DNA from: Wolfiporia cocos
Lineage: Eukaryota; Basidiomycota; Agaricomycetes; Polyporales; Phaeolaceae
Direction of reading: 5' to 3'
Assembly: GCA_029448655.1 (NCBI GenBank)
Contig: JACCLO010000007.1
Coordinates: forward strand, 1,674,001-1,738,000
Length of the DNA: 64,000 nt
Made by a program: the position numbers and the translations under genes. Below the pieces are notes generated by a model, which searched no databases, had not been told where the DNA came from, and saw only the letters and a list, made by a program, of their open reading frames with translations. This document shows, piece by piece, positions 11,391-23,098 of this stretch. Each line of letters opens with the position of its first letter. Position 1 is the first letter of the stretch.

Positions 11391-12748
11391 ATGAGCGACT
11401 CATCCGATACGACTGGGCTAACGCTCGCCGTCAGAGGTGCGATGCCCTTTGTTCCTGATTTTCCATCAAAGCTCGAGCTGACACACTTCCCGGTAGTCGT
11501 AAACTTCGTGTTACCTTCGATAGCAATATTGGTCACCATATTCAGGCTGTATGACCGAGCCTCTAACCATCGTCTCTGGTGGGATGATGCATTTGCCGCA
11601 TTATCCATGTTATTTGCCATTGTATTCATGGCAGCTATCGAGATGCATGCTGAGCCTCCCAGTAAGTTTAAATGCAATCGCCTCGTATTGACTAACCCGT
11701 TGCTGGCAGCCAGATTTCCTCGACATGTTGAGGTTTCGATATACTACATGTAAGTCTTCTCAAAAGAGGAACGACACGATACTGATGTTTCACAGGGCTG
11801 CACAGTTCTTTTATCTTCAGGCATGGTAGTTAGGTCCTCTTGCGACTGTTGATGTTCCCTGATTACATGTTCAACAGGGCTGCCAAGCTATCTATCCTAT
11901 TCACCGTTATACGATTATCCGTGTGGAACTCATGGCGTCGACTTCTATATATGGTTGCGATATCGTTTGCGGTAGCATGGGCGATTCTGTTCGCGCAAGT
12001 ATGGTGGATCTGTGAGAGTGAACCGGGGTGGAAGTACGCTGCATTGGTGCAGTGTGATCTTGGGCGGAATACAGCCATAGCGCAAGTTATAAGTGAGTAC
12101 AATATCTTCTACAACGGCTGCAGAGCAATGACATAGGATCACAAGCCGATGTTATCAGCGATGCGATTCTCATAATTGCACCAGTTCGTATGGTGTGGGG
12201 AGTCAGACTGTCGCGAGCTCAGAAAATCAGGCTCATTGCCATATTTTCCACAACAATGATCACAACAGCCGTCGGCCTCGATCACGCTTATTGGATACTC
12301 AAGAATGGAGGACTGGTGGAAGTACTCGCCGCAGTTATCGAGGTAGACCGCTCTCTTGACCATAAATCGAAGCTACACTGACGATCCGATGTAGACGTCC
12401 ATAAGTCTTATTGTTGCCAATCTCAGCGTCATCGTGGCCCTCCTGTTCCGTATATCGGCCGACGGTTCCGAGTTCGACTCGGAAGCTGCGGGAACATCAG
12501 ACGTGATCACCTTTGGGCACTCTAACGCGGGCAGGTCTCGGAGAAGACCCATCAATATTCTGACTACCACCTTCATCATGTCGGACAACGATGGTCCAGA
12601 CGCGGTGACAACAATCAAACTCGACAGCTTGGGACCAGAAAGCACTGGACAACCGAACAAGTCTCCAGGACATCTGGATAACGCAAGTGGAGATCTTGAA
12701 GAGGGTTCGTCGGACTGGAAAGTCGCAGAGGAGCGAGTCAACTTCTAG
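11391..12748 (+). CDS. Fungal rhodopsin-like (PTH11-type) integral membrane protein
   Basis: Predicted 368-aa multi-pass membrane protein of the fungal rhodopsin-like domain family common in basidiomycetes; the function of the group is mostly unknown. Exons: 11391-11661, 11710-11749, 11796-11825, 11878-12092, 12146-12342, 12395-12748. Visible helices include VVVNFVLPSIAILVTIF, AFAALSMLFAIVFMAAI, LYMVAISFAVAWAILFAQVWW and the DVISDAILIIAPVRMV segment. Family hallmarks are WWDDAFAALS, AAKLSILFTVIRL after the short exons, LSRAQKIRLIAIFSTT and TSISLIVANLSVIVALLFR. About 110 C-terminal residues are polar, acidic and probably cytoplasmic. Exons 2 and 3 are only 40 and 30 nt, yet phases agree throughout. 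It stands alone, with no linked pathway gene. Confidence 0.85.
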
Positions 12749-13360
12749 TATGCTCTTGCAGCATAGGTTAAAGTAGCGTACATCGACATAGCTGCGGTTG
12801 AGGCCTGTCTCGGACAGAGAACCGCTTTTACATTAATGGAATAATTAACGAGATCAAAGGCGACCTTCTAGATGGGGTAGACACACAATGACGTTACCCT
12901 GTCCAATACCAGATTACACAAGGTAGGTTCGCATGTATCTCGTGCGTCAGCAGCTGTGAGCTTGGGGCGGCCCATACTCACAACGTGACCACTACTACAA
13001 TTAGTACGCCAGAGCTATAGCTTACGAGCGTGACTAAATCTAACTTCAGGTACTGCTTCAGAGCAGCGTGCATTCAATGCCGTTGTTGTAGTCAAACATA
13101 ACGAGAGTCGTGCCAGATGAAGGGATGCCGCGGTGCCCTTACTAAAAATGCTCGACATGCTGGCCATCATAAGCCGAAACTCGTCTAGCAATAGAATCTG
13201 AGTGCCCCTAGCATATCAATCGAACTGCATCTCCGCGCAGCATGAGATCCCCAAGCCGATACATTGATCTATACCTAGCCGGCAAGATACATCACAGAGT
13301 CACATATGGTACAAGTCGGCCAACACACTGATCCAGTTGTGGTAGTTGATCGATGCAGGA
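12749..13360. other. Intergenic, no gene seen
   Basis: Convergent 3' ends of the rhodopsin-like gene (+) and the small SMP gene (-). Nothing beyond presumed 3' untranslated sequence is supported. Confidence 0.5.
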
Positions 13361-13694
13361 TCATGATGCGCTCTTTGCGCCCTTGCCGCCCTTTGCACCG
13401 GTGGCACCTGCATTGGCACCCGCATTGGCATTACGAGCAGCACCGGCCTGAGCGCGCGCAGCGAAGCCACCCTTTCCTGCGTCGCCTCCAGTCTTGGCCT
13501 GAATAGTGTTTCGCCGTCAACGCAATATATTGACAAGCAATGGGGAGACTCCTACCTGAGCAGCCTGTATACGAGCCGCATCTGACTGAGTCATCTTAGT
13601 AGCACCGCCAGCTGTACGATACGGGCATCAATATTGTGGACTGTACAGCAGTAAAGGAGAACTACTCACTAGCACGCGATCCCTTAGCCGGCAT
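13361..13694 (-). CDS. Small SMP (seed maturation protein)-domain protein
   Basis: Predicted 72-aa protein. Exons on the minus strand: 13694-13670 (25 nt), 13611-13556 (56 nt), 13498-13361 (138 nt); introns of 58 and 57 nt have standard borders. It starts MPAKGSRATGGATK, then carries the core KMTQSDAARIQAAQ joined to AKTGGDAGKGGFAARAQAGA, followed by a low-complexity Asn/Ala/Gly/Lys tail. This matches the short SMP motif known from plant late-embryogenesis proteins and found in small basidiomycete proteins. The composition suggests a soluble, largely disordered polypeptide; a stress or desiccation role is only an analogy. It is the most canonical member of a five-member family in this window (52475, 57105, 58330, 60050). 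A TATA box lies about 80 nt upstream. Confidence 0.85.
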
Positions 13695-13771
13695 GTTGTA
13701 TGAGTATTCGATATGAGTTGTTTCGAGAGACTGGAGTGGGCTGCTTGGTCGCTGCTGTCGAGCTGCAAGCA

Positions 13772-13779
13772 TTATATAG
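13772..13779 (-). promoter_or_regulatory. TATA box of the SMP gene at 13361-13694
   Basis: On the minus strand the sequence reads GGCTATATAATGC, 78-85 nt before the start codon. The paralogue at 60050 has GGCTATATAAACG at a similar distance, so the element is shared within the family. Confidence 0.6.
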
Positions 13780-15738
13780 CCAGAGGCCTCGTCAATCCGT
13801 ATCTGAGCGCATAGCTGAGGTTTAACTGCCGTTGGATGCGGATAAGATACATCTTACGATGTCCGCACCAGGAGCCAGGTCTCTCGTAATTCATTTCCGC
13901 GTACGGATAACTGGTTTCAGAGCATTATTGGCCATACGTCTGTTCAATTGATCCGATCAGCGTATGTGTACACCGCGGTCGAGTCCCAGTCTAATAGCGA
14001 ATGATACTCACCAAAGAAGAAAAGCTCTTCGGGAAGGTATAGCGCAATAAGTATGAAGAAGCGTAGACAAGGACAAGTGAAGCGGCTGGACCTGTCCTGT
14101 GACCATAAGATCGCCTTACCTAGCTGACGGGTGTGGGTTCGGATAAAGTCATTGCAGCTGTAGACGTAAGGGATCGCCGCATGCGAGTGCCAATCCCGGC
14201 TGATCATCGCTGATGTATAACAGCGATACATCAGAGTTATCCGCCCATCGCTCTCAGCGACAGTGATGTCCAGTTGTTCAGCCCCAGCACGGGTGAGAAT
14301 GCGATCGATCCTTCAGCACGCTATTGGGACCGACGGGACGATGAAGCTTGATATGATGGCGAGAACTTGCTGCGACCTGTGTGACTGGAGCTTCGATGCC
14401 TGATAGCGGTTCCAGCTTTGTAGGCAACCCACTGGCCTGATCCGACGTGGGCCTGCATTGAATGTGACCTTAACGCGTGGCGTTGAACCAGCCTCCGGTC
14501 CATGGCTCAAGCCATACTACCAATTACTGTATTACTGTCGGAGCAAATCGTGAGGCATTTATGCAGACGGGCGAGGTAGTGGCGTGTATCAAGTACTGTT
14601 AGCGATCGTACCTCAATCGAATTTGAATGGATGGTGACTGGTAAACGGGAGTCCTCCACAATAGGGAAACCCATGCCCCCGAAACGATGGGAGTTGTTGT
14701 ACATAGATCGCGATCGCGATGAAAGGTTACTCGCTTTGATTCATATTCATTGCTTAGGGTTTTGTCGAAGGTACGTGAGCTAGGTTCCACGATGTCTGCG
14801 ATGCGTTATAGCCGCAGGACATGTAGTGAAGGCTTGCAAGTCTCAAGAGCAGGGTCCATGGCGGAGGAGAGGTGAAGTCTACGATACAGCGCGCCGCGAA
14901 GCCAATCCACCTGATACTTGCGTGTTAGTGCCTAAACGTCGAAGGAAACGTTCGGCGAGTAAATGAGCAGTACTTCAAGCTTCCGTGCTCAGCCATACCG
15001 TGTCGGTCTGCGTTCTGCATCATGAGGAATTCAATGCAGGTCCAGAGAGTGTTTCTTACGGTACGGACAATGTTGGCTTCGAGTGCCCCGCTTGTGCCAT
15101 CCTAAGCCAAATGTGACTCGCTGACAACCAACGTACCCGCAATGCGCTCTCTTATCATGCGGCCAGCTTGTTACGGACCACTATAGATTGCCAGAGGTGC
15201 GGCGAGTGCTGCACACGGGCGTTTCAGCTGGCTTGGCACCGTACCAGACGTGGCCGTTGACGGAGGTTTACGAAAATAGGAGTTCATCAGTGATCAGTCG
15301 TTCACAGGCGTCCATCAGATATCTGCTGGCGGCCTTGCAAATGCAAATGGTTCGGTCGAATATCCGAGTCGACGTGTACTAGGCGGCGATGTCATTTTCC
15401 ATCGTGCCACCACCGGCGCTTGGTCTCGCATAAGCGCCAGGCTGAATCATCTTATCAGACAGAGTGACATGCATGCCGAGTCAGGGCATCTTATCAGATA
15501 ATCGTTTAGGCATCAGGCGCTCCGAAAGAGGTCAAGCCGAGCTGCTACGCACACACGAATCCACCCCCGACCACAAATCTTCATTATGAATCGTGTATGC
15601 AGCGCCGTGCCAACCGCTCGAATGGCGGCCGAACGGTGGTCCAGCACCGACGCATGCGTTGGTTAAAATGCATATCCGCGCTGAACGCCATACTACCACC
15701 TCCATCCCGATTCGATGTCGCGGATCCTATCTGAGGCT
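13780..15738. other. Gene-poor interval
   Basis: No supported gene. Open frames are short and on both strands, without family resemblance. The final part should include the promoter of the flavin oxidoreductase. Confidence 0.45.
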
Positions 15739-17509
15739 ATGTCGAAGACAGTTGCAGTTCTTGGAGCCTCCTACGGTGGTGAGTCATAGCGCATGCTCTC
15801 AGTTGCTCCTCGAAGTGCCAACATCTGCCAAAAGGTGCCCATGCAGCCAAACTTCTCGCGCAGGGCCTTCCAGCAGGATGGAAGGTCGTCGTCGTGGACA
15901 GAAATACGCACATGAACCACCTTTACGTTTTGCCGCGATATGCTGTGGTGTCTGGACACGATTATAAAGCCTTCATCCCGTATGGACCTCTGCTCTGGGG
16001 GGCTACTGCATCCAAACCCGATGCAAGCGTCGTATTCCTACATGCCAACGTCACCTCCTTGTCACCGCGGTCAATCACTCTGTCGCGGGCGTTCCCTGAA
16101 CATGGAGTCGATGATACAGCGCATACGTTGAGGTTCGACTATGCTGTATACGCGCTTGGTAGCCATCTGCCGGCACCCATTGATCTTTGGGGTCCGGTAG
16201 GCGACGAGCAAGATGTTGCAGCTTTGACCGTGGGCGCAGACCACGAGAGTACGGCAGACAAGGCAAACACACCACATTCCTCTTCAAACCCCTTGGAGCG
16301 TGCTGCTATCACACGGGGAACGAAGCCCGAAGGAATCGAATGGCTAGAGCGTTTCCGGAGACGTGTAGAGAAGGCTTCGAGCGTCCTCGTAGTCGGTGGT
16401 GGCGCTCTGGGTGTCCGTAAGCGAACAAAGATCTGTGTTGCTGCCTAGTTACTCAATGACATCGTGGTCACAGAGTACGCGACCGACATTGCGGAGGTCT
16501 ACCCTCATAAGCGGGTCACTCTTCTTCACTCACGCAAGCAGCTTATGCCGCGATTCAGCGAGCGCCTACATTCAGAAAGTATGTCAGATGTGGTTGTGTC
16601 GGGTCGGCCGTGCTGATTCCTTTTGCACAGTCGTCTCGTCGCTGTCAGAGCTGAAGATAACAACGATCCTCGGAGACCGGCTCGACCTTTCGAGCATCAA
16701 GGCTGATAAGACAACTCAAGGCCCCGACGGCAAAGAAGAGCGCGTTGTTCGAACGCTTAGTGGGCGCGAGATCAGCGCCGAGCTCATTGTACGCATCCTC
16801 ATGTTGTCGAGAGTCCGCATCGTGTACTCATGCTATTCCCAGCTGCTTTGCACTGGTCAGAAACCTAATACCGATCTTGTCGCACAGACGATTCCAGACG
16901 CAGTTATACCCGATGGATCGAAGAAAGGACTCATACGTGTCAAGCGGACAATGCAGGTCGCTGTCCCCAATAATCCCGCTGTGCCCGACATGCCAGTAGA
17001 TTCGGCCAAGGGGAGTGGAGATGAACATTTGAATGTACCACACCCGCACTTGTTCGCTATTGGCGACGCTGCGGATGCGTTCGGGGCAATGAATTCCGGG
17101 AGAAGCTCATACTTCCAGGTAAGCAGTGACTGGTTTTCATCGAGAGGCCTTATACTGACGGAAGACTCTAGGCAGAAGTAGCAACGAGCAACATCTTGAA
17201 GCTCATTAACCGCTCAGAGATACTCAGAACGCACGGAAAAGCTGAGGGCCAAGCAGACTCGTCAAGCGACGACCTCGAGCAATATACGCCTGGCCCTCCG
17301 ATGATCAAGATTACGCTCGGTCTCGTGAGCAACCCCCCCTTTTCCAGTACCCGTGTAGCACCTCATAAGACCTTCATTTATAGACTAAACAGCTATACGA
17401 GGTCGATGGAGAAGTGGGCACGAAGATGGATGGGACGCCGGACTTGGAGGCGCATCGGATGTGGGAGTTCTATGGTGTTAAGACCGACGGAGACAAGATG
17501 TACGAATGA
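15739..17509 (+). CDS. AMID/FSP1-type FAD-dependent NAD(P)H oxidoreductase
   Basis: Predicted 479-aa pyridine nucleotide-disulfide oxidoreductase, AIF/AMID (FSP1) branch, which passes electrons from NAD(P)H to quinones or other acceptors. Exons: 15739-15778, 15835-16416, 16474-16578, 16631-16788, 16843-17118, 17172-17324, 17384-17509. Domains in order: FAD-binding Rossmann motif VAVLGASYGGAHAAKLLAQ (residues 5-23), the middle NAD-binding motif VLVVGGGALGVQYATDIAEV (about 198-217), the LLCTGQKPNTDL block, and the second FAD motif LFAIGDAADAFGAMNSGRSS (about 366-385). The intron at 16417-16473 restores GVQYATDIAEV, a good check on the model. A polar loop of about 40 residues near 145-185 lengthens it beyond the usual 370-400 aa. 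I see no N-terminal signal peptide; membrane attachment, if any, is not visible. Confidence 0.9.
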
Positions 17510-17894
17510 TTGGCTCTCTTAGCCGTCGCTCACACAACCTCGTTCCACTACACCGGCTTTGGGTATGCTTCTTTCTTGTCTTGTACCATTACCGCATACC
17601 TTGCTATGAAGACAAATGAGCGGCAAGGGTGGCTACTTTCTGTATGTCTAGACTAATAAGAAATCTCATATATCATAGTCATATACTAGCTGTGTTTGAA
17701 GCGTCCGCAGAAGTAAGCTTGTATTCTGGACAACGTCGGCTCGAATCGGCGTCTTGATTCAGAGATGTCTAGTAGCGCGCGCGTCGCGTCGCGTCACGTA
17801 TTCGTAACGAGTGTGACACCACGCGTTTCCGCGTCGCGCCTCGTTTATTGTAACATACTAGTTAACGTTACTCTTTGTACACCCACCACTCAAA
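17510..17894. other. Intergenic, promoter of the axis-like gene
   Basis: No gene seen. A GCGTCGCGTCGCGTCACG stretch near 17779-17796 is a short CG-rich repeat about 100 nt before the next start codon and could be a promoter element. Confidence 0.4.
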
Positions 17895-20800
17895 ATGTCT
17901 GCCTCCGATTCTCCTTTCAAATTGCTGCAGCAGACTATCTCAAAGTCTCGCGCCAAGAATAGGAAAAGTCTAGCAGAGGCCCTCAAGAAGGTGTCCTCCC
18001 ACCTCGTTTTACTTGTAAGACAGCTATTTGGGGCTCAGTGGATGTCTGTTCACCATCATATAGAATTCATCCACGATATCCGAGCAATCTGCCAAGAAGT
18101 TATCCCAGTGTCTGCGCAAGCCCCTTCTCCCCATATACTCTGGTTTTCCGCAGCCTTCCCTTGAAGCCGCTGCCGCGATTTTCTACAATGTCTACCATGA
18201 GAAGGTTCTCCCAACTCTTGGAAAGCAGCAGAATGAGCAACAGGAACTGTGGGAAGGAGTGCTCAACACTCTCTTGTCCGGTGTTCTCGTATGCTTAAGT
18301 TCGATGTTCACGCTTTGTTCGGGAAGCTGACTATGTCCAGGATTTTCTCGATGAAAGTGAAAGCGGTAATATCCATCCCCGTACCCTTCTCCATACAGGC
18401 TCATGCGTGCGCTAGACAAAGGCGAAAGTAGCAAAGCAAAGGACGTCATAGCAGCCACGCTTTTTCCCAATCTATGCGACATATGTTTCTCGCTAACTGC
18501 TCCGATGATAAGTACCGATTTACGATGCACTGTACGGTCTCTTACACCTTTATGTATGCGCCAGATTTATACTCATCTCGACATTACCAGGCATATACGC
18601 TTCTCGCCGATTCTGCTGCGATGCATAGCGCCAATCAACACACGCTTCGTGACGACCAAATCCTAGGAGGGTGAGCCTGATTCCATTTTACCTTAGTATG
18701 CCGCATATCATTGCTTTTGCGTAGTCGTCGCCTCGGAGCCACCATCTGGCGCACCAAAGGTAAGCTCTCTTGAAGCAGCGTCATGTCAGATTCCGACACT
18801 ATGATCCAGATTTCCTTCCTCTGGAAAGCTTGTTGACACTATTTGCGCGTTTATTGCCGTCAACGAAGGGGACTGCCTCCGGTCGCGCAAAGCGTACTGC
18901 ATTCATCCAGTCTGTGTTCATCAAGTCATCTCCCCCGGAGACCATCAGCATCGGACAAAAGATCGCGGAGCTGCTTGAGAACGTGCCCTCGGAGGATTGG
19001 GACGTGACCTCCCGAAAGATTGCCGAAGCGCTGGCTGCTGACAACCTGACATTGTGAGTACCTTAAGCCGCCGCATTATCACGCTGACCGGCGCTATTTA
19101 GCCCGCAGCCTTTTGCGATAGAAGAGGTCTGTGCCTGTGGGCAAACACAACGATGCGATAGGTTATATGTCGATGCCAAGGCAATACTCGTGAACGTGCT
19201 CATAGAGGTGCGCCCTTGACCTTATTCTACTCTTGCGTTACGATAATCTGACTATATGCGCATACATCGATGCAGGATGAGCAATATGAATCCCTGACGA
19301 TCTCATATACTTCTATACGAAAACTGGATGTCCTACGCGAGCGATCCGGCGAGGAGAGAGTCGGCGCGCAGGTGCAAATCGTTATGTACACTCGTCCTGT
19401 TCTCGGAGGAGAACCGATAGCCTCTGGCGTGGACGAAAGCGGCCCAGTTGTAACGTTCACTCTTAAGAGCGGCGATCTGGGCAGATTCGCAAATGCGTTG
19501 CGCAACAGAGATCAAGTAAGAAAGCACAGCTCATACTTCCTATCTGGCTTGCGAGTGCTGACACGGTATCGTAACGCAGGGACAGAAGTATAGAGAGATA
19601 CTCCCGCCGAAGCTATCACTAGCGACGTCGCCACCGGTTTTAGATTTCGACACCCAGGGCAAGCCGATGAAACAACTAAGCCAATCCGAGGTGCGCCAAA
19701 TTGATCGCATTCTTCCATGACTGATCTCCACTCACTAGAGGATTGAGAATGTCCAACAATGTGAGTATCACACAATCCATGGCACCCGCGCTCATCAACA
19801 CTGTCAACCTTCCGCTAGTCTACAATACCAACCAAAGCAGTGACGAACTCGACTGCGAATCAGACTTTGTTAACGCGACTAAGTCTCCGAAGGTACCTTC
19901 TTCCAAGCTGAAGACCGAAGACCCGTTGGACAGTCCTGCAAAGACATCGACATCCCCGCTCTCGAAAGCACGAAGCATTTTGCCTACAGCGGCCATCTCT
20001 GAAGTTGATCTTGCTGCTGACTCTCTCTGTGCCGATGCTGCCGTTCCCTCGAGATCTTCTGCTGTCGATAAACGTCAGTCTATGAAATCTACGCCCCATA
20101 TGCGTTCGAAAAATGTCAGAAGAGAAGCTTTCGGCGAGAGCGATGAGGAACTATCTGATCTCTCTGACATCGACTCAGTTCTGCTGGCCCCACCTCAACG
20201 TAGGCGGCGGTCGGAAGCCCCTAGAGCTGCGGTAATCTCCACTAGGTCAGCCAAATCGCCCAAATCTCCACTTGCCGGGAAAACTCGCTCTAGTGCTTCT
20301 AGAAAGCCTTTGGACTTCGACGACGTTGCGCTTCTCTCTGGCGACCATCAGCACTCAGTCAAAACCGCGACTAAGACAGCTATGAGCGCTATCAACGGTG
20401 AAGTCGATGCTGTTTCCTCCATCGCTCTTGTTCATAGTTCTGCTGGTCGGGCGCCGGACACACGTGCCGAAGCTTTGGAACAACAGTGCATCCCTAAGGA
20501 CGACAAGAGAGGGGAAGCTCAGCGTAACGTTCCCGAAGAAAGGTCTCCCCATATTGCGAAGATCTCTCCTCCCAACAAGCAAGGCTACAAGCCGTCAACT
20601 CATATACCCGCCTCTGGTCCTCCTGCTTTAGTATCTACTTCGAATGCTCAGGCAATGACTTCACGACTGTCTGGCGATGTCTTCGGCACTCCCTCCGCCA
20701 AGACTGTTGATGCAAAGATGATCAATCTTGTCTCCCTACCGGCCACAGATGATCCGGCTAATCCTGCTGCTTCACGGCGTGCGTATATAGCAATCGACAA

Positions 20801-23098
20801 CATGCAGATTGGAGGAAGTAGGCGATCTTCCGTTCGTATTATTGGTACTACTTCTCATTCCTCGATAGTACCTGGCGCCTCGTCTCCGAGCACCGCTGTT
20901 GTCCAGAACGAGCGAACATCTGTGAAGAATAAGTTGCGAAGAAAGAACGAGGCTCTTTCTAAGTCGACTAATAACTCTGTTCCCGCCAAGGCCTACAAGA
21001 GAAAGCGGGATTCGACTGAATGCAGCGAAGACGTTCCTAACTCAGATAAGCTGGCAGAGGACGCTGTTGCCAATAAACGATCCAAGACTTCCCCGACAGG
21101 TCGTAGCGCTCTTTGTACACCAGTTCCTCCAGAGCGAACGGAATCTCAGATACTTCGGCCTCGTTCTACAGCGGCGACTAGGGTAACCAAGAGATATCGC
21201 GGCAAAAAGGAGAAAACTTCTCCTACCTCATGCTCCCACAAGATCGACTATGATGCTCTACCCAAATCTGATCCAGCCTCGTCTACTCGGAACACGTCGT
21301 CTCCTCTCACAGCTTTGTCCAGTCGTCGTAAGAAGGCCAACACTAAGCCTGCCCCGGAAAGCAAAGCCCCCCAATCGAGCGCGAACAAAGGTAGACCTGA
21401 TAGAGCAAAGCTCCGGAAGACCAAACTGTCTCCGCAGGACCCTGTCGTCTACCAGAGAACCTCGGACGACGATCCGTTTTGCGACGGGCATGAGCTATCT
21501 AACACGTTCGTCGAGGACGAACCTATCGAAGAGACTAAGGAAAATCAATCGGAAGTAAAAATCGAGACACACGCAAAGCATGTGGTCCCTGCTCTCGCAG
21601 TCAGTGTGTCGACAACGGACAAAAGGGTATGCTCGTCCTCTTGCGTTCTCGTGACTGATGAGAGAGCCATATTATGGTTGCGGACTACAGAGGGTCGAAA
21701 TGTCGAAACCCGCCTTGCAAGAGAAAGCTCACCCATTGTCAGGTTCTACCAACATTGCTAAGGCGCGTATATCGTGACACTTTCTACACCATACGCTAAT
21801 ACTAAGACAGTCCACAAGCAAAAAGACAAAGATTGCGCCGTGGGCCAACCTCACTTCTGAAGCCTCTCAAAGATCTGCGACCGAATACAACAGTACGAGC
21901 GGCATGCCTGGTGTTCACCACGAAGAAACCATACTGAATACTTCGGGACGCCCATCTCTGTCCAAGAGGTCTATGTCATCATCCGCATCTAAAAGCCTCT
22001 TGACGGGATCTGGTAACGCTCATGCAGTGTCTCTGCCTAAGCCAGCCACCGTTGAAGATTCTATATCAGCCGTCTCCGAAGTTGCCAACAAGGCGGTAGC
22101 AAATTCCATGCTCGAAACGAACGCCACACCAAGATCCAGTCGTATGCATTCTCCTGCTCCTCTCGTCATTCCCTCTCCGGTAAAGCTCGAGCAAACTGAT
22201 TTTGAGCTGACGGAGGTAACATCTACCTCAATGGGCAAGGTCATCGAGGTCGACGATCGTGCAGGAGACTCTGTCTCCGCTAGAAAGGCCCGTCCTAGAC
22301 ATTCCGTTACCTTCGCTCCGGTCGTGGAAGAACGCGAACCGTCGCCGGAGTTGAACATTGAGGTTGGTTTTCGGAGTCAGCCCGCATCGCTGAGCCCGTA
22401 CAGGCGAGAGAGGGCTACTGGTAAACGTAAACTTACACATGGATACAACGGCGCATCTGACCTTTGTTGCTAGTGTCACCGAGACAGTTGCTGCAGGATA
22501 TCGAACACGAGCCTTTCGTAGGACGACGTGAACGTGGCTCATTCCGGAAAACCGATATAAAGGGTGCTGGGAGCCACTCGCGGCGCAAGGAGGCCGCTGC
22601 AAACGTCGAAGACATCGTAGATGTTCTGCAGGAGCTGCAACAGGTGCAGTAGAAGCTGCTGAGGATATTGCGGTATGCTGAGTATGTGCTCGACCCTCGC
22701 AGGCTATTCTCGACAAGATCACGAATCGCCTCGATGGCGTACGTGAAGAAGTGCGCATTGGTCGGAGTGCAATCCTCCAAGAGGCAGTGCAGGATCTTAT
22801 GCAAATGCGTGCAGATAGGTGTGTGCTACCTGCCCGTACATACTGCGCATTCTTGCGGACCTGATGATCCCTGTGAACGACCAAACGTAGTATCGCCCAT
22901 TTCAACCGCCTTATCGACCTCGAGGCCGAATACGCGTCCTTTGGGCGTGCTGTCGCTGGCAGTTTGGGAGAGTGGTATCGCGCAAACGAAGAGATATGCT
23001 GCAAAATAGAAGAGACGATCAAGAGCAACGATCGTACAACAGTCGTTGGAAGGATGCCGGTGGTCCTAGTGGAACTTCCCGCGAGCCTGAGACAATGA
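17895..23098 (+). CDS. Candidate meiotic chromosome-axis protein (Red1/SYCP2-like layout)
   Basis: Predicted 1403-aa protein from 16 exons: 17895-17990, 18064-18288, 18341-18365, 18416-18531, 18591-18670, 18725-18759, 18810-19053, 19102-19207, 19276-19515, 19580-19690, 19739-19760, 19819-21626, 21811-22420, 22474-22643, 22703-22818, 22891-23098. Residues about 1-275 are helical and ARM-like (AAAAIFYNVYHEKVLPTLGK, DVIAATLFPNLCDICFSL). Residues about 275-420 look like a PH/Spt16M-type beta domain (CDRLYVDAKAILVNVLIEDE, VVTFTLKSGDLGRFANALRN). A disordered Ser/Pro/Lys-rich region of roughly 800 residues follows, with basic clusters such as YKRKRD and PQRRRRSE. The last ~120 residues form a predicted coiled coil (VEDIVDVLQELQQAILDKI). 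That order matches SYCP2 and yeast Red1, which build the meiotic axis; sequence identity is too low to be sure by eye. Exon 2 start, the 184-nt intron 21627-21810 and small exons 3, 6 and 11 are the least certain parts. Confidence 0.6.

Noticed and set aside
21627..21810. Extra exon at about 21692-21743 within the 184-nt intron of the axis-like gene
   Set aside because: It has an acceptor and an open frame, but its 3' border leaves the wrong phase for the next exon, so one long intron is simpler.
22644..22702. Coding extension VEAAEDIA before exon 15 of the axis-like gene
   Set aside because: It would need a frameshift and a 30-nt intron; a 59-nt intron with correct borders and phase fits better.
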